From contig NC_073745.1 of assembly GCF_029784135.1 (NCBI RefSeq), forward strand, positions 314,702,787-314,766,786: a stretch of 64,000 bases of DNA. The letters are read 5' to 3'. The DNA is from Toxorhynchites rutilus septentrionalis. Its lineage: Eukaryota; Arthropoda; Insecta; Diptera; Culicidae. This document shows positions 1 to 9,310 of this stretch, one piece after another. The notes beneath the pieces were generated by a model. The model searched no databases, had not been told where the DNA came from, and saw only the letters and a list, made by a program, of their open reading frames with translations. How positions within the stretch are numbered: the first letter of the stretch is position 1; every line of letters starts with the position of its first letter. The translations under genes and the position numbers were made by a program.

Positions 1-1086
1 AACGTCTATAGAGTGTGGATTCAAGCGATCCGCACAAAAGTAATTGGGGACGCTGACAACGTACTCGAACTATACGGCACCAACCTAACGTGGGCCGAGA
101 TAAAACAAACCCTAATCACACATTACAGCGACAGGCGTGACGAGGTCTCCCTCACCAGAGACCTCTTCAAATTGAACCAAATCGGAAACGTGGAAGAATT
201 TTACTCCAAGGTATCGCACATCGTTTCACTGCTCACAAATAATCTGAGCATAACAGAACAAAATGCAGCCGTGAAACAAGCAAAGAAAGAATTTTTCCAG
301 GACATAGGGCTAAAAGTTTTCCTCGCTGGCTTAAGAGAGCCGCTAGGACCAATCATTAGAGCCCAATGCCCCACTACAATGAAAGACGCTCTCCGACTTT
401 GTATGGAGGAGCAAAACTATAATTATGTAAAATCATATAAACCAATGCTACCACCGAAACCATTTAATCATCCAAGAGCTCCTATTCCTCCAAACATACC
501 TACCCGGCCAGTGAATCCTTTTAAATTTTCAGCACCATACAATGGTCCTGTGAACGTACCCCGTTTTCCACCGAACCCCAAACCAATCAATTGGCAACCT
601 AATTTCTCTCCAAACCCAATTCAGAGACCCCCAATTTTCAGAAATAATTTCACCCAGCAACCAAATCCTAATTTTCCCCGCAATCAGTTTGGACAAAACC
701 ATCAAAATAATTTTCCCAAACCAGTCCCTATGGAGGTGGATCACTCGATCCGAAGTAGGAACGTAAATTACATGAATAGAAACAATAATAACCATTTTAA
801 ACCACGCCAGAATTTAAATCCTTTTCACCCAAGTCCCAACTATCATTTCGAACATTGTGAAGAAACATATTTGCCCGATTATGGACATGCTGAATATGAC
901 AATTATGCCTTAGCGAAGGTTGAGGGAAATTACCCAGACTATGACCCCCATAACAACATCTATTCAGAAAATGATCCAAACATTTTCGGAGGAAACATCG
1001 AAACCAATGAGACATCTGAGAACACAGAAGGAAATGTAGATGATTTAAATTTTCAACCGGATTCAGACAGTTCAAACGGGAGATAA
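1..1086 (+). CDS. gag: Gag-like structural protein, 5'-truncated by window edge
   Basis: The frame is open from base 1 (GTG at 13 is an internal codon, not a credible start) to TAA at 1084-1086. The N-terminal half resembles a capsid region rich in charged helices. The middle, roughly residues 140-280 of the visible part, is very rich in Pro, Asn and Phe and contains the short PMEVD motif common in gypsy-group Gag proteins. No CCHC zinc knuckle is visible, as in many errantiviral Gags. The C terminus is acidic. Pol follows in the -1 frame with a short overlap. Role by family: assembly of virus-like particles around element RNA. The assignment rests on position and composition as well as the motif. 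Confidence 0.8.
   Translation, partial: NVYRVWIQAIRTKVIGDADNVLELYGTNLTWAEIKQTLITHYSDRRDEVSLTRDLFKLNQIGNVEEFYSKVSHIVSLLTNNLSITEQNAAVKQAKKEFFQDIGLKVFLAGLREPLGPIIRAQCPTTMKDALRLCMEEQNYNYVKSYKPMLPPKPFNHPRAPIPPNIPTRPVNPFKFSAPYNGPVNVPRFPPNPKPINWQPNFSPNPIQRPPIFRNNFTQQPNPNFPRNQFGQNHQNNFPKPVPMEVDHSIRSRNVNYMNRNNNNHFKPRQNLNPFHPSPNYHFEHCEETYLPDYGHAEYDNYALAKVEGNYPDYDPHNNIYSENDPNIFGGNIETNETSENTEGNVDDLNFQPDSDSSNGR
1044..1050 (+). promoter_or_regulatory. Candidate -1 ribosomal frameshift site between gag and pol
   Basis: TTTAAAT lies in register X XXY YYZ in the gag frame (T TTA AAT). The pol frame is closed by TGA at 1041-1043 and open from 1044, so the heptamer sits at the first possible place for a -1 shift, 34 nt before the gag stop. 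A shift here would fuse Gag to Pol through the region before the pol ATG at 1131. The downstream stimulatory structure was not assessed. Confidence 0.6.
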
Positions 1087-1130
1087 CAAATTTTATCCCA
1101 TATGTAAAATTAAACACGAAAATAGGAGAG

Positions 1131-4100
1131 ATGAAATTTTTGATAGACAGTGGCGCTAACAAAAATTACATCAATCCTGCGAAAATTGCAAATCTAAAAA
1201 TTTCCAAACTAAATCATTCTTTCGTCAGAAATATCAACGGCACCCATTCCATTAGCGAATCCGTTGAATTTTCTCCCTTCGATGGAAAACCTCCCATCAC
1301 ATTCTTTTTGTTCAAATTTCATCCCTACTTTGACGGACTTATTGGCTATCAAACATTGACTGAACTTGAAGCCGACATAATCACTTCTTCTAACACACTT
1401 AAATTTCCAGACTATACCATCCAGATGAGTAGGAAATATCCTAATTCCTACGACATCAACTTGAATGCAAATGAAGAGGTTCCTATAAAACTTCCAATAG
1501 ACATACAGAACGGTGACTTCTATATTCCAGAACTTTACTCCTTAACAAACGACGTGAATATCCTTCCAGGACTCTATCGATCAACCGATAATAAAGCTAC
1601 TGTCATGATTAGAAATACTAGCCATTGTCCGGTGAAAGTTAATTCAAACAGACCTATTTTTTCCGAATTAAACAATTTTGATGAAGTCTCACCTCCTGAT
1701 TCAATGAATAATAACCCTCAAGAACTGCTGAAACAAATCCGCTCAGACCACCTAAACTCAGAAGAACGCCAAAATCTGTTCAAAATAATAAAGAAATACA
1801 GCGATATATTTCATCAAGAAGGACTAAACTTGACCTTCACAAGTGCTATTAAACACGAAATTAACACCAAAGATGAAATACCGGTACACTCGAAATCCTA
1901 TAGATACCCTTATTGCCATAAAGCTGAAGTGCAACAGCAAATAAGCAAAATGCTCGATCAGGGTATTATTCGTCACTCGAGAAGCCCTTGGTCTTCCCCG
2001 GTGTGGATTGTCCCCAAGAAAGAGGACGCATCAGGGAAGCGAAAATGGCGTCTAGTGATAGACTATAGAAAATTGAACCAAAAGACTATCGAAGACAAGT
2101 ACCCTATACCCAATATAAATGAAATATTGGACAAACTGGGACGTTGTCACTATTTCTCTACATTGGACTTAGCTAGTGGGTTTCACCAAATTGAAATTCA
2201 AGATCGGGACATACCAAAAACCGCCTTCAGCGTGGAGCATGGGCACTATGAATTCCTTAGGATGCCATTTGGTCTTCGGAATGCTCCATCCACGTTTCAA
2301 CGCGTGATGGATAATGTCCTTAGAGATTATATTGGCACCATATGCCTTGTGTATATGGATGACATTATAATTTTCTCCACCAGTCTTCAAGAACACATTG
2401 AAAGCCTTTGTAAAATTTTCGATAGACTTAAAAGATTTAACATGAAACTTCAGTTGGACAAAAGCGAATTCTTGAAAAAAGAAGTTGCTTTCCTGGGTCA
2501 TATTGTGACTCCAGAGGGCGTTAAGCCTAATCCCAATAAAATACAAACAATAAAAGAGTGGCCTTTACCTAAGAATGAGAAACAACTCCGTGGGTTCCTC
2601 GGCGTGTTAGGATATTATAGGAAGTTCATTAGAGACTTTGCGAAAATCGCAAAGCCCCTAACAAACTGTTTGAGGAAAGGTGAGGAAGTCCATCATTCAG
2701 AGGAATTTATTGAAGCTTTTCACAAATGTAAAAATATATTAACAAGTAGCGACATACTGCAATACCCCGACTTTACACGAGACTTCATCTTAACCACAGA
2801 CGCCTCTAACCACGCGATTGGAGCCGTATTATCCCAAGGCATAATAGGTCGAGACAAACCAGTAGCGTTCGCCTCGAGAACTCTAACCAAATCCGAAGAA
2901 AATCTCTCAACGATCGAAAAGGAATTACTAGCCATTTGGTGGGGCTGTAAATACTTTCGACCATATTTATTTGGCCGCAAATTCACACTATACACTGACC
3001 ACCAGCCCTTGACTTACGGTTTAAATTTGAAAACCCCCAACAGTAAATTGATCCGCTGGAGATTAGATCTTGAAGAATACGACTATGACATTAAATACCG
3101 ACCAGGCAAACAAAACACTGTTGCCGACTCCCTATCTCGGATTCCCCTAGAGATCAATCTCAACGAAGACACAGATAATAACGAAGACGAAAACGATACC
3201 GACGACGCAACCGTTCATTCGGCAGACACGGATGACTCGGAATTCATACCTATGACACTAAAACCACTGAATGCATTTTCAAATCAAATAGTTTTAAAAA
3301 TTGGACAGACAGACAGTGAAGAAGTCGAAGAGATTTTTCCACGCGTGTTCAGAAAAACGATAACAAAATTACATTTCGGAGTTCCGACCCTTCTAAGAAT
3401 ACTACGTGATTACACAAATCCAAAAAAATTAAATTGCATCAATTGTCCAGAGACCGTCCTACCTTCTCTTCAAATAGTCTACAAAAACTATTTTAGCCGA
3501 AATAAAACTTTTAGAATGAGAATATCCCAAATCACCTTAGAAGACGTCACTACCGAAGAACGCCAGAACGAAATCATACGAGGACAACACGATTTCGCCC
3601 ACAGAGGTATTCAGGAAAATCTTCAGCAAATCTCTCGAACATACTATTTCCCTAGCATGAAAAGAAAAATCAGAACGTACATAAGATTATGCGATCAATG
3701 CAATAAAGCCAAATATGATAGAGCACCTTACAAAATCAAACTAGGACAGACCCCCATCCCAAAACGGCCACTAGAGATTATCCATGTGGACATATTCATA
3801 TCTCAACCGGATATGTTCTTATCCATTGTAGATAAATTCTCTAGGTTCGGAGTTTTAGTAAGTATCAAGTCCAGAACAATACAAGATATAAGAAGAGCCC
3901 TTCTGAAGTTCTTTAGCACTCATGGGAAACCTCAACTTATTGTATGCGATAACGAGCCATCCATGAGATCTATTGAGGTTCGAGGACTCCTCGATGACCT
4001 AGGCATACAAATATATTTTACACCGACAAATCATAGCGAGACCAACGGAATAGTGGAAAGATTCCACAGTACACTCGCCGAGATTTATCGTTGTAATAGG

Positions 4101-4523
4101 CATAAGTATGAATCACTATCCAACAAAGAATTATACAGAATTTCTTGCACTTTATATAATGAAACCATACATTCTGCAACTAACATGAAACCCCGAGAAA
4201 TCTTTTTAGGTATCAAGGACCAAGATGAAAGACCTCTGGACGCCGAAGAAATATTGGCAAAAAGAGATAAATTATATGACGAAGTCGTATTAACACTGAC
4301 CAAAACACAAAGGAACACACATAAACAACACAACCGGCATCTGGAAGACGAACCAAAATTGGTCCCAGATCAGCAAGTGTTACATAAAGTGCAGGGAATT
4401 CGGAATAAAACGAGAAAACGATATTCAACGGTTCAAGTTGTCGAAGACAGATTGAAAAGCTTTATTGACGACTCGAATCGTAGATTACACAAAAATAATA
4501 TAAAAAGAATAAATAATAACTAA
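1131..4523 (+). CDS. pol: Pol polyprotein: protease, reverse transcriptase, RNase H, integrase
   Basis: The frame opens at 1044 and the first ATG is at 1131; it is probably made by frameshifting from gag rather than from that ATG. Counting from 1131, domains are: aspartic protease with DSGA near residue 6; reverse transcriptase with YMDD at 408-411; RNase H starting with the TTDAS motif (D557); integrase with a zinc-binding H820/H824/C854/C857 set and a catalytic triad D887, D940, E976 (spacing DD35E). No stops or shifts are present and every catalytic residue checked is intact. Length (1130 aa) is normal for the group. Role by family: polyprotein processing, cDNA synthesis and integration. 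The order PR-RT-RH-IN identifies Ty3/gypsy. Confidence 0.95.
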   Translation: MKFLIDSGANKNYINPAKIANLKISKLNHSFVRNINGTHSISESVEFSPFDGKPPITFFLFKFHPYFDGLIGYQTLTELEADIITSSNTLKFPDYTIQMSRKYPNSYDINLNANEEVPIKLPIDIQNGDFYIPELYSLTNDVNILPGLYRSTDNKATVMIRNTSHCPVKVNSNRPIFSELNNFDEVSPPDSMNNNPQELLKQIRSDHLNSEERQNLFKIIKKYSDIFHQEGLNLTFTSAIKHEINTKDEIPVHSKSYRYPYCHKAEVQQQISKMLDQGIIRHSRSPWSSPVWIVPKKEDASGKRKWRLVIDYRKLNQKTIEDKYPIPNINEILDKLGRCHYFSTLDLASGFHQIEIQDRDIPKTAFSVEHGHYEFLRMPFGLRNAPSTFQRVMDNVLRDYIGTICLVYMDDIIIFSTSLQEHIESLCKIFDRLKRFNMKLQLDKSEFLKKEVAFLGHIVTPEGVKPNPNKIQTIKEWPLPKNEKQLRGFLGVLGYYRKFIRDFAKIAKPLTNCLRKGEEVHHSEEFIEAFHKCKNILTSSDILQYPDFTRDFILTTDASNHAIGAVLSQGIIGRDKPVAFASRTLTKSEENLSTIEKELLAIWWGCKYFRPYLFGRKFTLYTDHQPLTYGLNLKTPNSKLIRWRLDLEEYDYDIKYRPGKQNTVADSLSRIPLEINLNEDTDNNEDENDTDDATVHSADTDDSEFIPMTLKPLNAFSNQIVLKIGQTDSEEVEEIFPRVFRKTITKLHFGVPTLLRILRDYTNPKKLNCINCPETVLPSLQIVYKNYFSRNKTFRMRISQITLEDVTTEERQNEIIRGQHDFAHRGIQENLQQISRTYYFPSMKRKIRTYIRLCDQCNKAKYDRAPYKIKLGQTPIPKRPLEIIHVDIFISQPDMFLSIVDKFSRFGVLVSIKSRTIQDIRRALLKFFSTHGKPQLIVCDNEPSMRSIEVRGLLDDLGIQIYFTPTNHSETNGIVERFHSTLAEIYRCNRHKYESLSNKELYRISCTLYNETIHSATNMKPREIFLGIKDQDERPLDAEEILAKRDKLYDEVVLTLTKTQRNTHKQHNRHLEDEPKLVPDQQVLHKVQGIRNKTRKRYSTVQVVEDRLKSFIDDSNRRLHKNNIKRINNN

Positions 4524-4528
4524 TAAAA

Positions 4529-4541
4529 TTTTTTCTTTCAG
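4529..4541 (+). promoter_or_regulatory. Probable env splice acceptor
   Basis: A pyrimidine tract ending in CAG (TTTTTTCTTTCAG) sits directly in front of the env ATG at 4542, between the pol stop and env. Known errantiviruses make Env from a spliced subgenomic RNA, so this is the expected 3' splice site. The donor would be near the 5' end of the element, outside the window. Confidence 0.65.
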
Positions 4542-6290
4542 ATGGCACTTTGTCTGTTGATCCTTCTTGTTCTGCAAATGCAACTTTATTTTGGACAAAT
4601 CATTCAAATTCAAGACATTTCAACAAACCCCGGACTATTGACCATACGAATGGAATCAACATTCATCAAAAACGGACATATTCACGTTTATCACGAAGTA
4701 GACCTCGACCTATACCAACCTATACTTAACCAACTCAACACCATAATCACCGGATTAGAAACCTTTCCTAACATCAGAGAAATCACAAGAATGTTGCGTA
4801 GTAAAATGCATGAAATTACAAACTTATACAGAATCCTTTCCCCTAAGGAGAGACACAGAAGAGGAGCCTTCAATTTTTTAGGGTCTACAATAAAATTAAT
4901 TACAGGAAACCTAGACCAAGAAGATTTAGACAGAATTAACACGGAGATTGAACATCTCAAGGCAGGAAATCGACAGTTAATTAATGAAAACAATTTACAA
5001 GCAACAATCAATGAAAAACTACAAAATAGAATAAATAAAATAATCCAATCCATTAATGACCAACAAAGTAAGTTGGTAAAACAAATTATTTCAAATAGAC
5101 AAGCTATATTAGATCCCAACAATGTAAACCAAAATTTCACGGCCCTCAGCAAAGTAATCAGAGTTTCATTTCACCTAGACCAAATACGAAACCACCTAGA
5201 CACCGTATTCGAAACCATTCAATTAGCTCGCGTAAATGTGATTTCGAGGAACTTCCTAGAACCGGAGGAATCAAAAGTCATAGTGCATCAGTTAGAAAAA
5301 CAGAACATTACATTGCTTAATTCAGAACAGGCTTATGAATTTATAAGTATAAAAATAGTCTTTAAGAACAGCAAATTATATTTTGTTATCTCAGTGCCAT
5401 TTGTTAAAACGGAAATATTTAACGAGTTGCTGCTGGAACCATTACCAATCAACGGAACATCTCTAAAACTACCATCAAGGACAGCAATAGTAGGAAGCCA
5501 ATCAACTTATCTTCTCAACGGGCGATGCCAACCTGTGGGACAAAATACCATGTGCGATCAGAACAATCTGATAGACGTTTCCAACGACGCATGTTATTCC
5601 AAAATCCTACGAGGATTTTCCGGAAAGTGCAGCTTCGTGGATCACGATGCCAATTCAGGCGTCAAGCGGCTAACTGATTTCCATATCGTGCTGAAGGACG
5701 TTCAAAAAGTATTCATACAAACGGATTGCAAACTGACAAACAGAACACTATCAGGTAGTTTTCTAATATACTTCTCAAACTGTGCAGTAATCATCAATGG
5801 CACAAAGTTTGACAATCGAGAAAGACACAACAAACAAACACCACTGGCAATATCGCTAGATGGTCTACAAATAGAAAAAGGCGCTCTCGAGGAGAATATA
5901 ACTATAGAAAAACTACAAGAATTAAACATCCGCAACCGTGAACGAATGGATTCAATAGAAGAATCACTTGCAATCCATATCTCAACAAATATCGGAATAT
6001 TTTCGATAATTATAATTTCTGGAATAGTAATAGCCATAACGAAAATCAACAAACGCACTAGTAACGTATTTAAAATTGGCCAGAATCCATTCCCAGAACC
6101 CCGCAGAACATTACCAGAGAAGAAGGAAAATTCAGAGAAACCAACATCCGCTAAAATCGAACCGGGACGGTTCGAACTTCATGAGGGAGCAGTTACCGTC
6201 AAATCCAAACGGCAACACCAGCCATGCACCAGCTCGAACAACCTAAACAGCGGCATCATCACTTTTGGCCAAACGTCCCATCTTCACTGA
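4542..6290 (+). CDS. env: Env-like fusion glycoprotein of errantivirus type
   Basis: This 582-residue open frame starts with a hydrophobic signal-like segment (about residues 1-19). A basic RHRR site at 104-107 looks like a furin cleavage site and is followed at once by a Gly/Phe-rich stretch (108-122) like the fusion peptide of the baculovirus-F-like Env family used by errantiviruses. Next come a coiled-coil-like, Gln/Asn-rich region and a Cys-containing ectodomain. One membrane span lies near residues 480-502, then a tail of about 80 residues. The frame is uninterrupted, and its last 33 codons or so lie inside the probable 3' LTR. Known family role: membrane fusion and possible horizontal spread between cells. 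Function here is not shown. Confidence 0.85.
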   Translation: MALCLLILLVLQMQLYFGQIIQIQDISTNPGLLTIRMESTFIKNGHIHVYHEVDLDLYQPILNQLNTIITGLETFPNIREITRMLRSKMHEITNLYRILSPKERHRRGAFNFLGSTIKLITGNLDQEDLDRINTEIEHLKAGNRQLINENNLQATINEKLQNRINKIIQSINDQQSKLVKQIISNRQAILDPNNVNQNFTALSKVIRVSFHLDQIRNHLDTVFETIQLARVNVISRNFLEPEESKVIVHQLEKQNITLLNSEQAYEFISIKIVFKNSKLYFVISVPFVKTEIFNELLLEPLPINGTSLKLPSRTAIVGSQSTYLLNGRCQPVGQNTMCDQNNLIDVSNDACYSKILRGFSGKCSFVDHDANSGVKRLTDFHIVLKDVQKVFIQTDCKLTNRTLSGSFLIYFSNCAVIINGTKFDNRERHNKQTPLAISLDGLQIEKGALEENITIEKLQELNIRNRERMDSIEESLAIHISTNIGIFSIIIISGIVIAITKINKRTSNVFKIGQNPFPEPRRTLPEKKENSEKPTSAKIEPGRFELHEGAVTVKSKRQHQPCTSSNNLNSGIITFGQTSHLH

Positions 6291-6505
6291 AATAACATAT
6301 TCAACGTAGACACCACAACACGAATCAGCATAACAGGCAACGGTACGCAACTCGAGAGTGTAGGTATCAAATTCCCTTCGGCTCATTGAGTAGGCATAAA
6401 TCATAAGTCATGTAAACTGGAAGCGATAATAAAGTTAGTCTTAATCTTACAGTGAACAAGTGTAGTTCTTTTTTAAAAACGCTCTCCTTTAATTTAAAAA
6501 CGTAA
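6191..6505 (+). repeat. Probable 3' LTR of the errantivirus-like element
   Basis: A purine-rich tract (GAGGGAG) ends just before AGTTACC at 6191; gypsy-group LTRs commonly start with AGT. An AATAAA lies near 6428. The right limit is set by where the LINE endonuclease reading frame resumes (about 6507), near GTAAGT, which could be an imperfect mirror of the AGTTAC start. The 5' LTR is not available for comparison, so both borders are tentative. Confidence 0.5.
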
Positions 6506-6506
6506 G

Positions 6507-8928
6507 TTATATATTTGACGAAATTGCACATCTCGGTCTTAACCAAATAAATCATGTAAAAAATTTCCAAAAATATTATCTAGACCTATTATTCACTAAC
6601 ATCACCGAAGACTTTTGTGTGAATGAGTCCATGACTCCTCTTTGGAAAAATGAAAAATTTCACACAGCAATTGAATACTCAATCTATAATACAATACAAT
6701 ACATAATAGACAATTGCCTATCCACTGGGATTATGAAGAAGTACCGGAATATAACAAGACGAACTTTGAAGCAATCAAATGTAGCCTACAAGCCATAGAA
6801 TGGCAAACTTTATTAAACAGCGATCGAGATGTCAACTTAACTGTACATATTCTTCACGAAATTCTGAATAACATAATATCAGAATTTGTGCCGAAGAAAA
6901 GAAGACGAAGAAATTCAACCAGCAAATATCCTATTTGGTTTAACGTTCAAATAAGAAATCTAAAGAATAAAAAACAAAAAGCACATAAAAAATACAAAAT
7001 AGACAAAAGTAATCAAAATTTGCTTGAATATCAAAATTTTTCCCAAGAATTAAATTCTGCAATTAAAAGTGCACACGAAGAGTACAATAGAAAGGTTGAA
7101 ACTGAAGTCAAATCATGCCCGAAGAAATTCTTTAATTACGTAAAGTCTAAGCTCAAAAGCAATAACTTCCCATCGCAGATGCATCTCGATGAGGATGTGA
7201 GGAATTCTTCGAACGAAATTTGTAATCTCTTTGCAAATTTCTTTCAGGAAGTATATACCACATTTTCCGAAGAAAATCGCGATCAGAACTACTTTTCATT
7301 TTTACCGGAATATCCAAATGACATATCGGTGAACTATCTTTCACAACAGGAAATATGCCATGCACAAAAAAAATTAGACGGACCAAAAGGACCAGGACCT
7401 GACGGAATAGCACCTATATTCCTAAAGAACCTGGCTGAGGAACTCACCCTTCCCTTACATTGCATTTTCAATATGTCACTTCAAACTGGAATATTCCCAG
7501 AAAAATGGAAACAATCTTTTTTGGTACCTATCTTTAAATCAGGCGCTAAATCTGACGTACGTAATTATCGTGGAATTGCCATTATCTCTTGCATTCCTAA
7601 ACTATTCGAAGCAATAGTCAACGAAAAAGTCTTCCAACAAGTAAAGAATAGAATTACGTGTATGCAACATGGCTTTTTCAAAGGCCGTTCAACTGCAACT
7701 AATCTGTTGGCTTTTGTGACTTTTATTTTGAATGCAATGGAAAATGGCAAACACGTAGAAGCTCTTTACACAGACTTCAGTAAAGCATTTGACCGCATCG
7801 ACATTCCATTACTACTCTTCAAATTGCAGAAAATAGGAATGGAACAAAGACTCTTAAACTGGCTCAATTCTTATCTAACAAACCGTGAACAAATTGTTCA
7901 TTTCCAAAATTCTCTTTCAAATCCAGTAAAAGTCACTTCGGGAGTCCCACAAGGCTCTCATCTTGGTCCACTTCTTTTCATTCTGTACGTTAATGACATC
8001 TCCTTCGTTCTCAAGCGTATCAATGTACTTGTGTATGCCGACGACATGAAGCTTTTCGCGGAAATTGGAAATGAAAACGACATCGAAGCATTTCGAAACG
8101 AAATACATGTATTCCATACTTGGTGTGATAAACATCTACTAACACTGAATGTGGCAAAGTGCAACTCTATAACATTTAGCAGAAAAAAACATGTACCAAA
8201 TATTGTAATATGTCTTGGAAATCAAAATGAAGAAAAATGTGAAATAGTTAGAGATCTAGGCGTCGTCCTGGACTGTAAACTCACATTCATAGAACACTAC
8301 AACTCTGTAATAAATAAGGCGAATAGTGTGTTAAGTTTTGTCAAACTTCCAGGACCCATACACAATAAAGCTTTTATATATTACATATGTAAGGCCTATT
8401 CTGGAATACTGTAACATCGTGTGGAACCCGTATATGGTCGTACATGAAAAAAGCATTGAGTCAGTCCAGAAACAGTTTCTTCTATTTGCACTTCGTAAAC
8501 TCAACTGGACCTCATTTCCACTTCTTTAATATGAAGCACGCTGCATGCTCATAAACATCCAAACACTAAAAGAACGCCGTGAATTTGCAATGCTTTCTTT
8601 TGTTAATGACCTAATTTCGCAACGAGTACAGTCAGCTGAATTACTAGAAAAACTAGATTTCTATGTACCTGGGCGTCAACTAAGAACACGAAATTTGTTT
8701 CTTACCAAAACATCCAGAACAAATTATGCAAATAACGCCACTATCAATCGCATGATGCGTATATACAATCAGCACTGCGAAATAATTGACACAACAATGA
8801 TTAAAAAACAGCTAAAAAGAAACATGTACCGCAAAAATAATATTTAACCTAAGGAAACATTGTAACATTAGTGTATAAGTGTGTAGTCTACATTTGTTTG
8901 ACGAAATGAATAAATAAATAAATAAATC
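6507..8928 (+). pseudogene. Decayed non-LTR retrotransposon (LINE), ORF2 remnant
   Basis: From about 6507 one frame reads as the end of an AP-type endonuclease, including LDLLFTN near 6580. The frame then changes near 6722. The reverse transcriptase follows, with DFSKAFDRID, GVPQGSHLGPLLF and the catalytic YADD at about 8035-8046. A second shift near 8395 moves the C-terminal region to another frame, and TAA at 8527-8529 interrupts it. The final part ends at 8847. A short AATA tandem tail (8907-8928) marks the 3' end. No RNase H domain is seen. The set resembles the CR1/Jockey group; the clade is not certain. The 5' half is missing, displaced by the LTR element inserted at about 6506. It cannot encode a working protein. 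Confidence 0.85.
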
Positions 8929-8929
8929 C

Positions 8930-9310
8930 CTGTTTAATTGTACATTTTTCGTCCAGCTTTCAGCCAAATTATGAATTCCTTGCCAATAAAACCTTTTTTG
9001 CTTTAACGTAAACCATTTGTCGACCCATTTTTTGACATCTTTATGTTCAGCTAAGAGCGAGCTGCTCTGCAAGTGCATATCCCATTGAAGCAAAAAGGTG
9101 ATAATATAACGGAACCAGGTCTGGACAATTCTGGAGTATACTACTTTAGCGGTATGCGCCGGTGCGTTGTCATGCTGTAATATTACGTTACCGTGTCTTC
9201 GAGCCCGTTCCGGTCTTTTTTCCTTCCTTTCATCAGTTCACCTGATCTTAATAGCTCATGGTGAACTATATCCCGTTGGTCTTACCACACACAGATATTC
9301 GTTTTCCGGC
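8930..9310 (-). pseudogene. mariner-type transposase fossil
   Basis: Read on the minus strand, this stretch contains the catalytic block QHDNAPAHTAK (about 9150-9185) and a C-terminal segment with KKWVDKW and WQGIHNLAESW (8940-9030), both typical of mariner transposases. An upstream piece reads like the KRPERARRHGN segment that precedes the second catalytic Asp. Stops, shifts and a deletion between the blocks show it is dead. Its 3' end meets the LINE tail, suggesting the LINE inserted beside or into it. Confidence 0.7.

Larger units (their letters stand above)
1..6505 (+). mobile_element. Errantivirus-like Ty3/gypsy LTR retrotransposon, 5' end outside window
   Basis: Three consecutive open frames (gag, pol, env) followed by a probable LTR form an insect endogenous-retrovirus-like element of the gypsy/errantivirus type. 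The order, the -1 shift between gag and pol, and a separate env with its own splice acceptor fit that group. The window starts inside gag, so the 5' LTR and primer binding site cannot be seen and LTR identity (age) cannot be measured. None of the three visible frames is interrupted, which suggests a fairly recent insertion. On the right it is joined directly to the endonuclease domain of a LINE, so it inserted into that older element. The exact right border is uncertain by some tens of bases. Confidence 0.85.

Noticed and set aside
13..15. Start codon of gag at GTG
   Set aside because: The frame continues to base 1 and beyond the window; a eukaryotic retroelement would not begin here.
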